NCBI RefSeq assembly: GCF_958298935.1
Contig: NC_084941.1
Location: 12,188,001 to 12,252,000, forward strand
Direction: 5' to 3'
Length of the DNA: 64,000 bases
From: Phragmites australis
Lineage: Eukaryota > Streptophyta > Magnoliopsida > Poales > Poaceae
Shown: in pieces, positions 1 to 11,400 of the stretch
Layout: the number at the start of each line of letters is the position of its first letter
How positions within the stretch are numbered: the first letter of the stretch is position 1
Made by a program: the position numbers and the translations under genes
Notes under the pieces: generated by a model
Told to the model about the DNA's origin: nothing
Database searches by the model: none
What the model saw: only the letters and a program-made list of their open reading frames with translations

Positions 1-1080
1 GAGGAGGACTTTCACTGCTGGCTGAAGAAGTCCACCAGCAGTGAAAGGTGACCTTCACTGCCGACTCAATAGGACAACCGGTAGTGAAATGGGTTTCATT
101 GTCGGTCCAAAGTCCACCGGCAGTAAAAGTGATTTCACTGCAGGTCGAATATGTGCATCAACAGTGAAACCCCTTTCACTACAGGTGCGGGGAGCAAAAA
201 AATTTGATTTGGCTACGCGCGCACTAAGACTTGAATCCACGACTTGCTCCAAGTAAAACCGAACAAACTGCTATGCTATTCGAATATTTTTGATTGATTT
301 TTACTATATGTATTTATTAATATTATGTTAACCTAAAATCTTAATACAAATTTATTTAAATTACAAATTGAAGCTTCCATAACATAAGTGAGGTATAATT
401 GCATGTAAAATAAATTCATGTAATTAATACAATTTAGCTACTTTGGCTTAACGATTCGCCCTTCATTATGATCACGACGTACGTAGGGAGGTTCGTCGGT
501 GTCTTTCATGGGACCTAGGTCGACGTCATCTCCGATAAGAGGTAGCGCGTCGAATTGATTGTAGTCTTCCTCGTCAACAACATTCTCCACTTCGACAATC
601 CTTCTTTTTCCATGAAGAACCACGTGGCATTCATCCTTGTTAGTCGGGTTCAGGTCCTTTACATTGAAGATTTGCATAACATCATTCGCAAGTACGAATG
701 GTTCTTCTCTGTATCCAACTAGTTCTTGTCCACTGTAGTCATACCATACTTGTGAGGGAGAGAGTTCTGAAATGGCTCTGTTAGCTCGAGGTAGAAGAAG
801 GTGGAGAAGAGGAGAACATCATTGTCGGCTAATATAATCCGTCGACAATGATGTACATATATCACTGCCGGTCAGTGGATCAAGCCGACAGTGATGAGAG
901 TGCTGGGTATCACTGCCAGCTCAATCCATCAGCTACAGTGATGACTCTTATCACTGCCAGTTCATGAGCCATGATGTTCTTCCCGCGTGGCTTATGAACC
1001 AACAGTGATGCCCCATCACTGCTGGCCCATGAGGAACCGACAGTGAGAAGATGTCATATAAGTCCAGTTCTGTAGTAGTG
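1..1080. mobile_element. Non-autonomous CACTA (En/Spm-like) transposon, right end
   Basis: The right boundary at 1067-1080 reads gttctgtagtagtg, the complement of a CACTA terminal repeat (CACTACTACAGAAC). Two clusters of short palindromic subterminal repeats built on TTCACTGCCGG / GACAGTGA lie at 1-195 and about 835-1050, the layout expected at the two ends of a CACTA element where the transposase binds. Between them lies a scrap of TNP2 coding sequence. The left terminus is not in the window, so the element starts before base 1. Because subterminal arrays occur on both sides of only about 0.6 kb, this is probably a short internally deleted copy, not a full 10-kb element. Confidence 0.8.
438..785 (-). 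pseudogene. TNP2-type CACTA transposase, C-terminal fragment
   Basis: The minus strand is open from about 785 to 438. It carries the string QVWYDYSGQELVGY, then VLHGKRRIVEVENVVDEEDY, and ends in acidic sequence (DDVDLG, DEPPY, RRDHNEG). This is the pattern of the extreme C-terminal part of plant TNP2-like CACTA transposases. The rest of the protein should lie at higher coordinates on this strand, but the transposon ends at 1080, so everything upstream is deleted. It cannot encode an active transposase. I recognise the family from memory; no search was run. Confidence 0.7.
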
Positions 1081-2844
1081 AGGGTGTTGCACGGCACTGG
1101 TTCCAAGCTGGACCACAATGGCTCATCTTCTTCCCATAGTCGGTCTCCATCGACATATGACTTGCAGAAGGTTCCTTACATCAAATTGAAAAATATCTAC
1201 GTAAGTTTGTCCACCTCCTCATGAAAGGACTATGTCGAACAGATTATAAACTCAAGACAATGCTGCCTGGCCAAGAAGGAGAAGATTTCTGACTGGATTG
1301 AAGGGTCAATTAGGTTAGACACTCAAAGTTCACGATCTCAGCGAAAACTCTTCAAAAATTGATTGTCCAGAGTTTAGTGCCACACAACATTAGCCCTGCC
1401 TCAGGTTCCGTGCCTAAGGTTTTGCCGAGATCTTCTAGAAGTGTTCCTCATATGATCTAATCATGTATTTTCAAGGTATTATGAGGTGATCTTCTATTCT
1501 TCCCATAGATTGAACGAGATCTTGCCATGCTATTATGAGATGTCGCTATATTAATTCAAAGTTTATTATTTTGATATATACGATGTATGCTTTCTTTTGT
1601 TTTATCATGTGTTCATGAAGTATGATCATAGTGAGGTATATGCAAACGTAATGTTTCAGTTATTCTTACTGAAAACATTGTTATAATGCATTAGCAGATT
1701 CGGAAAGATTAGCCTACTACGTGACTAATGCTTTAGGTGGAAATTGGTGTTTGCTTTGTAACAACCTTTTTAATCAATCTATCAGCTTAAGTTATTCATG
1801 CATGCAAGTGAACCTATACCTTAGCGAAGACTGTTCTTAATATTGATTACAACCTAACATTCTACATGTGTCTCTTGTTCAAAGTCTTTCTCTAGTCAAC
1901 CATTCTTCTTTTATCATCGTTTTAGTTGATAATAAGAAGTCAATAGAATTTTGATTGATCTACTTATTCCTTGAGATCAATAACCTCGGAATACACTAAG
2001 GGAAATGGCTATAGACAATGCGTGCGCTTGCAGTTACAAATTGTGTGCGTAGTAGACATCGACAATGTAATTCCCGTAAAAAAATATCTATGGATGTCAT
2101 GTTTTATGTGTGTATGGTTTTGTCCTCAGGAAGGAGAGTTCAAGGTGATCATCTTGGAGTTCAACATGCAACATTGGGAGGCCCAAATCCCTCTTGCAGT
2201 CCTGCCAAACAAATGATCAGCCTTACTATCCACCATTAGTCGCCATGCATAATGGATATACAGATAGTGTAAAATGGGCTACGTGAAGATCAATTTTAGA
2301 AGTTTTCAGAGAAGCTCAAAAGATATTAGATATCATGAAGGAAAGATGTTCAATACCTTTGCAAAGTTTCAAGATGAAACTCAACATATATTGGGACATA
2401 AGAAAAAAGCAAGTAATTACTAAATGGGACTTTTACTAAATATTTTTCTTTCTCATGGCTCATAGATGACATTTAGTTTGATCTTGAAATTTTATGCCTA
2501 TAGAAAACACCCACCTCTATTTTTTTTTTTTGAAAGACCATCCTCTATATCTGGTGTCTTCTATGAGGGTTTTTGAAAATTACATTCATCTCTACACACG
2601 TTTTGCAACATTTAGACTATTTTGACCACATATGTGCCTTATAATTTGTATGTATGAGTTGGCTGCTCCTATACAAGTGGAAGTTACAAATAGAAAAAAA
2701 AAAGCTTGATTTTTCTCACTTATGACTCTATCAATTGATTATACAGCATTGCAACCACATTATCATATTGCTCTTGGCTTACTTATTAAGAGCACAATTG
2801 CGCAAATACTTGTCTATGTAAATTAATTAATGAACATGGGATGG
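1081..2844. other. AT-rich intergenic DNA, no gene recognised
   Basis: No convincing exon chain on either strand. Around 1965-2080 the wording (cctcggaatac, gtgcgcttgcagtt, then many short pyrimidine runs) resembles the U5 part of a degraded grass gypsy LTR, but I could not find either boundary, so I do not call one. Confidence 0.4.
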
Positions 2845-4212
2845 TGTCGGAGGATGAACTCCACAAGCAGGGATCCGGAGGAACCCCTTTGAGATTCGGC
2901 CGGGGAGATGATTCTGAATCTACCTCGTATGTGAAATAAATAGGAGTAAATAAGATGCAGGTGGGTTGGATGATCGGATGCAGGAGGAAATAAATGCTTT
3001 GGGAATTTTAGACAGGTTCGGGCCGCACGGAGAGTAATACTCTACTCCTGTGTGTATGCTATAAATGCTCAAGGAATGCCTCTATGAGGATCTCTCGTGT
3101 TACAAGAATGTTTGTCTAAGTTTAGAGCTTCGTGAGTTTGTCTCGGTCTTGAAGAAGCTGTTGTCTTCTGTGTATCTCAATCTTCTCCGTTCGGTCTATC
3201 GATCCCGTCCTGTTCGTTGTTTCGTCTCCGGGGAGCCCGCCCCTCTTTTATACCCCCGTCGAGACGGGTAGCGTGCCTAGAAAGGATGGCGCAACTTCCA
3301 AGGCACCATAAATGGAAAGTAACCATCATGGACTGCAATCTGATGTGACGGGGGGTTGAAAATGCACCCCGTCCGGTCCTGTCATCATCATCCCACTTTT
3401 CAGCGGGTGCCGCGGGGAGGGCCCACCGGGCAGCCACCGAGCACCCTGCGTACCCGCCCGGTCAGAGCGAACCTGACACAGCAGAGCGGCAGGCGATATG
3501 CCTTGAGCTTTGCGACGATATCCCGAGGCGTGCCGGATGACGCGCGACGGAACCCGCCGCATTAAATGACCCCACGCCTCCCTGCTAGGGAGTGGCAGGG
3601 ACTGACAGCAGGCGTGGGGGGAGTGGTTGGAAGTGACAGGCCACGCGCCCTCTTAAATGCAGCATCGGGCCTCTCACCAAATAACACCTCACCGCCAAGC
3701 CCTTATGGGGACCACCGGCGAAGGACTTCTCAGGTCCTCGGGGAACTGTAAGTGCTCGGGGACTACTGTTCACAGCCCCGAGCACTCTCTCTCCCGAATA
3801 TGCTCTTTTTTGTCCTCGGGGAACTCGGGTACTCGGGGACCACTGTTCATGGCCTCGAGCGCCCTCTCCAGGAACTTGACTGCTCGGGTCCTCAGGGAAC
3901 TCGGGTGCTCGGGGATCACTGTTCATGGCCCCGAGCGCCCTCTCCCGGAACTTGACTGCTCGGGTCCTCGGGGAACTCGGTTGCTCGGGGATTACTGTTC
4001 ATGGTCCCGAGCGCTCTCTCCCGGAACTTGATCTTCTCGGGTCATCGAGGAACTCGGGTGCTCGGGGGCCACTGTTTATGGCCCCGAGCACCCTCTCCTG
4101 GAACTTGATCTTCTCAAACTTCGGGGAGATAATCTCCGAGGGAGGGCACCACGTGGCACTCTGTTGTCCTGGCCTCGGGACTCGGGGACCCCCGGTTTCC
4201 ATGTCACCGACA
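2845..4212. mobile_element. Solo LTR of a gypsy-type retrotransposon
   Basis: The segment begins TGTCGG and ends CCGACA, an LTR-style inverted terminus. It is flanked by a perfect 5-bp target duplication, GATGG, at 2840-2844 and 4213-4217. There is no gag, pol, primer-binding site or second LTR, so it is a solo LTR left by recombination between two LTRs. A TATA-like ttttatacccc lies at 3246 on the plus strand, followed by GC-rich sequence, which suggests plus-strand orientation. The length, 1368 bp, suits large grass gypsy elements. The family is not certain. Confidence 0.85.
3734..4117. repeat. Five-copy tandem repeat (76-78 bp unit) inside the solo LTR
   Basis: The phrase gtcctcggggaactcgg recurs with small changes at 3734, 3812, 3888, 3964 and 4041, giving periods of 78, 76, 76 and 77 bp. 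Each unit also carries ctcgggga..actgttcatgg and ccccgagcgccctctcc. Each unit can pair CTCGGGG with CCCCGAG, so it has hairpin potential. It lies downstream of the LTR's TATA-like box. Confidence 0.9.
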
Positions 4213-4217
4213 GATGG

Positions 4218-5705
4218 TTTGGTGAGATAGTAAGCCTGTTGTGACCGATAATTTCATTCTTTTTGATAAGTTGATGTTACTTTTCTAGAAGTTGCTAAAA
4301 CTTGTGATTTTGTGTTATTAAATGAAGTGTAAGTAGCTAAGTCTTAGGAAAAAAATGTAGTTCAGTTATTTCAAGTTTATTTGTGGCGTAGATGAATGTG
4401 ATGTAAATTATGGGAAGTTTGCATGTATTCTACTACTGTTTCCTACTAGTTGTAGATGTTTGTTTAAGGGCAACTTTTACACAATGGAAATGGTGGACAC
4501 TCATGTGGCTTCTACACAATGGAAATGGTGGACACTCATGTGGCTTTGGTGGCCAATGCTAACACTTGTCAACCTGTGATGCTTGAGATTATTGATCTGG
4601 GTTCCCACAATCTTACTGACTACTCTTCTCGTTGGTTGTTCACTAATTGAACATTAGGAAAATAATTATCGTACCAAAATATTCACATAGAAGGTTAATT
4701 GGTGGGGAAATGAGGCAAACCTCAATAATAAACCATCTTAAAGTTCAGTGAGGACTTTTGTGGTGCAAAGAGAGGAAGGCATGGTGAAACACGCTCATTT
4801 TCTTGAGGAGTATACTAAAGAAGTGGGAATGTGGTTGGGTGTGTGAAGCGTTAAGCACATCGCCACTAGATTTCTGTTGAGAAAAATGGAGGAGCATTGG
4901 AACTAGAATTGTGGAAGAAGATGAGTTGGATGAAGAAGGTGGTGTGTGTGCATCCAAATGGCAAAATTTGGTGGAGTAGTAGCCTACATGACAAGAACCA
5001 TACTAGATGAAAACTGCTTTTTGGTTTAAACACCATTTTGTTAGTTGGGTGGTGTTGCATTCATAGTTTTAAAGTTGAGGATTGAAAGCATTTAAATGGA
5101 TTTGTTCCCAAAGAAAAGGGAAAGCTGACAAAGATTTAAATATCAAAATTAAATTAAGAAACTTTATATATGTACCAGATGTATCTTTTTCCTCCCCACG
5201 ATCGTACTCAGCATAAACCCTTCCATGATATAATTGAGTGATTATTCGATAAAAGATCCAAAATAGAAATATGAATTTGATTGAAGTTAGCTAGTGACCA
5301 ATGACCATATGGCTACTGCTATAGGTGTGCACTCATCCCACCAGGATTAGAAGTCATAGACTTTTGTACTGGTGTTCACCGATTTGGTGATTTTAAGAGT
5401 ACACATGTACCTTCAGCGGAAAAGAGCACAATTGCCTTGCATGAGGACTTATGCGTCTCCAATTAATTTGTAGCGTGTGCCACATGTGTTGAGTGTGTGC
5501 TATAAAAATTTATATTTAACTTTATTCTATCTAACGAAAGAATTCAACCAAAAAGTGCTATAAAAATTTATTCTATTTTTCTTTCTCTTATAAAAAGAAC
5601 TATTCTATTTAAAAAATCCCCTGCAGCCAATATGATATGTGAACATAATATACTATTTAACTTCAATTTTAATTTCCTATCTAAAATGAACTTAATAAAA
5701 AGGGG
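4218..5705. other. Intergenic DNA, no gene recognised
   Basis: AT-rich sequence with no supported exon chain. The only structure seen is the 36-bp direct duplication listed separately at about 4477-4548. Confidence 0.5.
4477..4548. repeat. Perfect 36-bp tandem duplication
   Basis: The unit tacacaatggaaatggtgga followed by cactcatgtggctt occurs twice head to tail with no mismatch that I can see. It is probably a recent slippage or repair duplication. Confidence 0.85.
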
Positions 5706-6299
5706 ATTTGCATTTTTGCCACTGTTTTAGGTATTGCATGTTTGCAATTGAAAAAAAAGTGTAACTGCAAATTTGCCAACTGAATCCCCCAAAACCCATC
5801 AAACTTGGCATTGGACTAAAGTGGCATTTAATTGGTTGAATAATGTTGAATAGAATGGGATGGTCATGAATGAGGTAGTATAAGTAGGTTGTTTGATTAG
5901 TTGTATAAGACGATATGAGAATATGTTTAGTTGGATTTATGGGATGGTATAAGAATGTGTTTAGTTACTAAGCCATGTATTATATCCTTGTATAAATTAA
6001 TTATTTTACAGAAATAATGATTTTATATTTGTTATTATAAACAAACTATACTAATTAGTACTAATCATCACTATTTTAGTTAAGCATAACTTAAGTTGTC
6101 AATAATCATCATAAATACCCACAATAATAATTAGTAATGGTTAAAACATCTCATTGCAACTAATATTTAACTAAAAATCCTTAATAACTACTAATAATAA
6201 CTAATCATCATTAACCACAAGTGATCAACGTAGTTGATAGAACTTGTACGGGTCGTTCGACCAATTTTTTGCCGCACGACTCGGTACAACATCTTCTTA

Positions 6300-6509
6300 A
6301 TATATTTTAATAACGGAATGGTACGATTCATCGAACCAAACCATCTCATCCTAGACGGAATGATACAATTCAACAAACTAAATCATCTCATTCTAAACGG
6401 AATTATATGATTCAATGAACCAAACTATCTCATCCTAGACGGAATGATACAATTCAACAGACTAAATCATCTCATTCTAAACGGAATTGTATGATTCAAT
6501 GAACCAAGC
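6300..6509. repeat. Five-unit 42-bp tandem repeat
   Basis: Units start at 6300, 6342, 6384, 6426 and 6468, exactly 42 bp apart. The core is catctcatcctagacggaa followed by a tgatacaattcaac- or tatatgattcaatg-type half. Units 1 and 3 (from 6342) resemble each other more than their neighbours, as do units 2 and 4, so the array also has an 84-bp higher-order period. The unit at 6300 is the most diverged. Confidence 0.85.
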
Positions 6510-6599
6510 AACCGAACTTGCTGAGATCCCGCACGACCCGTGCATGTATGGATTGATTTAACCCACCAAACATACCCTAACGAATTGGACAAATGTTGT

Positions 6600-7240
6600 T
6601 CACCTGACAAAACCGCCTCTAGCAATTTCTCCTGGATAGCCGCCGTTCCTCCTCATCTTGACCCACTGTCGCCCCTCTTCTTTGAGTGTTGCTGCCGCTC
6701 CTCCTATGCCGTCGCTGTTCATCTCGACATGCCGCCTCCACATCTCATCCTGCCATCAAGGCTCCTCCAGTCGTGCGCTCGCCCACCCATAACTCACCGG
6801 CGGATCGGAGGAGAGGGAGAGAGATGCCATCCGCCAGCTTACTGTTGAGTTCCTACCACCATGTTCACCCGCCCTATTGCTGAGATCTTGTCAGCCTCAA
6901 AGTTGGATGTCTTTGGGCCGGCCCCATGGTGGTTGCGGCCTCCTTCAACTGGCGACCCAAATTTGGCCGGCAAGGTAGACGAAAGAGAAGGAATAGGGAG
7001 AGGGAGAGAGCAGGACGACCGAGAGTCGAGGGAGGAGCGGCGTCGCACAACACACCACCTATGGAGGTGACCATGTTGTCCTTGTTGCTCGCCCGCTCGC
7101 GTGTAACCGCAGATCTAGCCATGGCTGACCACGTCAAGGCCCCTATGGAATCCGTGGCCGAGCTCGACCCGTTGTTGTCCCTTGTAGCTCCCATGCTGAG
7201 CTCCCATCCGACGGCCACTGTTGTAGGGAGAGACAAACTA
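6600..7240. other. GC-rich segment with open frames on both strands, function unknown
   Basis: This stretch is clearly more GC-rich than its AT-rich surroundings and is open in several frames, including 6926-7270 plus and 6874-7236 minus. None of the translations shows a domain I recognise; they are rich in Pro, Arg and Ser, as random GC-rich grass sequence would be. It may be captured first-exon or promoter sequence inside the surrounding inverted-repeat element. I do not call a gene. Confidence 0.35.
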
Positions 7241-7446
7241 ATATTAGAGGAGGAAGAAAGGATGACATGATGAGGAAGAAGAATAGAAGGGTAGTTTGTT
7301 CATTTCCCTTTGTTTTCTTGCAAAAAAGATGATAGTGCATTGAACATTGAAGTAGTGGCAAAGGGATCCAGAAGTGGCAAATTTGCAGTTAGTCCTTTTT
7401 TAATGGTAATATGCAGTTGAGGACTGAACCAGTGGCAAATATTACG

Positions 7447-8492
7447 CTGGATTCCGAGTAGACAATGACTGGTGGGTCCCACAATTGGCCCACCTAAACG
7501 GTGCGAAGTCAAAGTTAGCTCATAGCTGACCGCGGTCGCAGGCAACCGCCACCCAAGCCACATGCCTACTGACAGGTGGGGCCACCAGGTACAGAAGTAC
7601 GCAAACACACTGCAGGCAGCACACCCCCGTGAGAGACAAGGTGGGCCCATTGTGTCCCTTGCCTGTCTCGTGACCAAATCGGGGGTCAAAGCACACATCA
7701 AATCAGACGTACCCACCAGAGCGAAGCCTCCTGATTCTGTCTGACTGACATGTCATCCCTACCAAGATACCCCGGATGTCAGTAACCACGACGTCGAAAT
7801 AAACGCGCCGCTCGCCAACTGCACTGAGGCACAGTATAGCGACGCCCGGACCCACATGTCAGTTGGTGTAACACGTCCCATTTTGTTATCCCGGGCCTCC
7901 TCTGAACTCGTTGCCCCACCGGTCATCGACCGCGAGCGTAGAACCGTCCCGTGCCCGGAGGCGCACTGAGCAAGCGCAAAGCCCACGCATGAACACGGCC
8001 CAGTGGAAAACTACCCCTCACTTGCACCTGGGGCCCTGGGTCCTCAGGGCCCACTTGTCAGCCTGTAGTTCCGCTCGATACAAATGGCCCGCGCCCTCAC
8101 GGTCCGAGCAGCCTCTCTCAACACCCCCCACCCATCTTCGCCTCCTCCCCGACCCCGAGCGCTCGCGAACCTGCGGCGAGCACCACCGCCGTATCCGCGC
8201 CGCGCAGATCCGCCCGATTCGCACGGCCCCAGGCGAGCGCACCTGTACGGACGACGCGAGCGCTAGCTTCCGCCCACCCCGCCGGCAAGTGGCTCCCGGA
8301 TCGCGCGCCAGCCTGCCGGGGCGCAGTGCCGGGTTGATTCGGCCGAATCCGGTGGAATTCGCCGTGGCGTGGTGCGAAATCGGGTGAGTTCTGTCGGGTT
8401 CCGTGTTGGGCCGGTGCTTTCGGAGGTCGGGCGGCCGGAAATGGCGCCGGGGGTGGTTCTAGGGTTAGGTTTTGTTGCTTTGGCGTGAGGGA
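7447..8492 (+). promoter_or_regulatory. 5' flank and probable leader of the F-box/LRR gene
   Basis: The sequence becomes steadily more GC- and CpG-rich from about 7900 to the start codon at 8493, as is usual for promoters and first exons of broadly expressed grass genes. No clear TATA box was seen at a sensible distance. The start site and the length of the 5' UTR cannot be fixed from sequence alone. Confidence 0.45.
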
Positions 8493-11400
8493 ATGGCGGA
8501 CGGAGGGCGGATGAAGGCCGTGGAGGGCAACGGGGACGGGGAGGAGAAGGATGAGGACGCGCGGGAGGAGCTGGAGCTTGCGCTGTCGCTGGGGCGGCGG
8601 GGCTGGCACCTGCCGCCTCCGCGGCAGGAGCCTGCGCCCCGCTCTCTGAACTGGACGGTGGCTTTTTCGGAGTGGAACCCCGACGCGGCCGGGAGCTCGC
8701 GGGCTGCGGAGAGGGCTCCGGTTGGACAACCCATCCCGTCGCTCGGGTTCGGTGACAGGTTGGGTTGCGTCATCCTAGACGGCGCCCATGCAGGTGGCAG
8801 TGCGGAGGCTGGGTGGGAGGACGGGGACGAAGAGGATGAAGACAGAGACCTGCAGAATAAACGGCTCAGAGTGCGTGGCTTTGACGAGTAAGTTGCTTGG
8901 AATATTGCTCCTTTTGTTTTAAGTATTTCTCATGCTGAGTTTTCTTTACACATGAAAATTGTTGTTTTGTTTATTTCATGCTGATAGTGGTTTTAGGAAA
9001 ACCTGTCAAGTGAAATTGGAAAATTGCTAGAATTCATGTATGACATAGTTGAGGTGGAATTGTTCTGTTGCTAGTATGCAGAAGATTCCTAAGGTAATTT
9101 TCTGCTGCAAGCATGAGAAAGATGGGGGTCAAGGGGCGCACTTGGATGTTCATATTCTGAAATACCGAGTCCACTTTTGGGGTTGCAATGGTGTCCAAGG
9201 GGTAATGAATGTATTCCCTGCTGTGGAGTCATTGCTTTCCCTGGAAAGGAAAAAAACTACGAAAGGATCAATGGAGAAAGTGCTTCCTGTAGTCATGTTA
9301 GGTGTTAGCAACTTAGCATATATTTCCTGCTGTAAGAACTAGTACTATCAAACTTTACCAGGCCTTGGTGACATGATATTTGAATTGCTTAGAAGCCCAA
9401 GAGACCTAAACTAGGTTGAATCTATTGTAGGACATTTAATCTAGTTACCCTCTTGTTCTCGTTATTCTTTTTTTTTCTTTCTGAACTACGACCTCAGTGC
9501 ATTTATGCTGCATCAGTCGTTATTCTTTTTTTTTCTGAACTACGACCTCAGTGCATTTATGCTGCATCAGATAGTTCATATAAGATGAAATTGAAATTAG
9601 TTGGTTGCATGCATCGTGCTGAAAGGACTAGCATTCTGTAATCACATGATCTGGAGGCTGTACTACTCTTATAGTCCTCAGACAGTAGGCGTATATTAAT
9701 CTGCACATTCATGTACTTCTGTTTTCTAGGAACACACTCTTAGGAGAAAAAGGAGGGGGTGGGTGTGGTAACAACTTTAAGTCACAAATTTTTTTTTGCT
9801 TTCTCTGCATTTTTGCCAGCTCCCCGCTCCCATGTAAAAACTACATTATATAAAGTGAAAATACATGAATCATAGCCACTTGTAAAAAGTATCAGAGCTT
9901 CTTGACTGCCTAGAGATCTAGATGAATCCGACCAGCTGAGTATGATTTTGGTTACGCTCTCAGTTTGTTCCGTCCTATCAGTGTATCTTTGCATGCAAGT
10001 GTATGGACTTAGACTGCTTCTGTACCTGTATGTTGTTTCCCTGTTTTTATTTAATGCTATTTCATTGCTAAGTTTTTGGTATTATTTCTTGCGTTGCACA
10101 ATGAACTTTTTTTGTTGTATGAAGATTGTTCCAGAGTGTCTCCTTTACTCTCTTACACAATTTGCATAGTGTTATGCATGCATAATTTAGGGTTAATCCT
10201 TTTCCCTGGTACGCACAAAGACCACGATTTCCTAAGATTTTCCTAAAAAACAATGATATCCTCTTTAAGTATGGACCATCTTGCTTGGTTTGGTTTGTTT
10301 CAAACTAGTGTTATGAAAGTTACTGTCATAAAGTAGCATGATTTTTATCTGTCTTTGAGGTGAACATTTTTTAAGTGCTTATTGTCTTGTTGAGCTTTGC
10401 AAGAGGATGCAATCATGTACCTATACTTCCTATACAATCTGTGGTTGTGGATATTAGTCATTCTGTAGGGAGTGCAAGAAAGTCTCTTCAATTGTTTTGG
10501 TTGGAAACACTAATTATCTTTGGGGGTTCTTTTCCTCACTTGTTAATTTTATCATTGTTGATTAGTGACTACTGCTTGGATTACCAGTCTGTGCATCCAT
10601 TTCGACTTATGTTAAAAGGTTCTTCTATTTTGCAGAGGAAGCCCACAGCATTCTGGTGTCAATGATACCTCCTTCAGCTCTGAATCACCATTTTTGCCCA
10701 TTTCTGATGAACATGTTCATTTCAATCTGTCACGTTGCCCAGAACATGAATTAGAATTTGGCTTGTCACTTTTCCCAAATGATGGCAGTGGTGAGAGCCC
10801 TAGGGATGCCCCTAATGAGAGAGTTGATGATATAGAAAAATCAGGTGGAAGAAATTCTGAAGATGTTGGAATAAGAATGGATCTCTCTGATGATCTCCTG
10901 CACCTGGTATGTCACGAGTTTCTTTTTCTTATGTTTTTTTAGGTATGCAATTACTGCCTCTGCTTTGCTCGAAGCGTACTAATTTGTTAGATTTGCCATT
11001 TCAGATATTCTCTTTCTTGGGCCAGAAGGATTTATGCAGGGCAGGTGTTTCCTGCAAACAGTGGCGATCTGCTAGTATGCATGAGGATTTTTGGAAGTGT
11101 TTGAAGTTTGAGAACACTAGGATATCTCTGCAGAACTGTATGTCAGTTTCTTGGTTTTGTTTTTCTTACCTTTCAATTCATTTTCTACTACCTCCTTTTC
11201 CAAATAACTGTCATGTTGACTTCATGGTTCAAATTTGACCTTAATTTGTAGGAAATACATATGTAAGTAAAATACAATTAGGATAAAGCCTGCTGTTGGA
11301 AACCTATAACTATGATTTTCTACCTGTTGACCAATAAATATGAATTGCTTTACTGAGCTCTTCAGCGAAACTAATCATCCTGTTCTTTTTGAAGGCTATG

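Larger units (their letters stand above)
5706..7446. mobile_element. Inverted-repeat-bounded element (MULE-like or Pack-MULE candidate)
   Basis: The left end (5710-5790) and the complement of the right end (7360-7446) align over about 80 bp at roughly three quarters identity. Shared strings include tttgccactg and aactgcaaatttgcca. Long terminal inverted repeats around about 1.6 kb of unrelated cargo are typical of Mutator-like elements. I could not find a clear 9-bp target duplication, so the superfamily is uncertain. The interior has an AT-rich half with a 42-bp satellite and a GC-rich half (about 6600-7240) that looks like captured exon or CpG-island sequence. Confidence 0.5.

Noticed and set aside
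3065..3751. Several GC-rich frames inside the solo LTR as a gene
   Set aside because: The segment is bounded by LTR ends and a target duplication; the frames change and show no domain.
4745..5060. Minus-strand frames of 64-70 codons
   Set aside because: Short, low-complexity (Ser, Phe, His) and isolated in AT-rich intergenic DNA.
8118..8773. Long minus-strand open frames (up to 203 codons) over FBL15 exon 1 and its leader
   Set aside because: They are Pro/Arg-rich shadows of GC-rich sequence opposite a well supported exon, with no domain.
10375..10665. 96-codon plus frame before FBL15 exon 2 as an extra exon
   Set aside because: It runs through the intron into exon 2; only the part after the acceptor at 10635 joins exon 1 in frame and carries charged, gene-like sequence.
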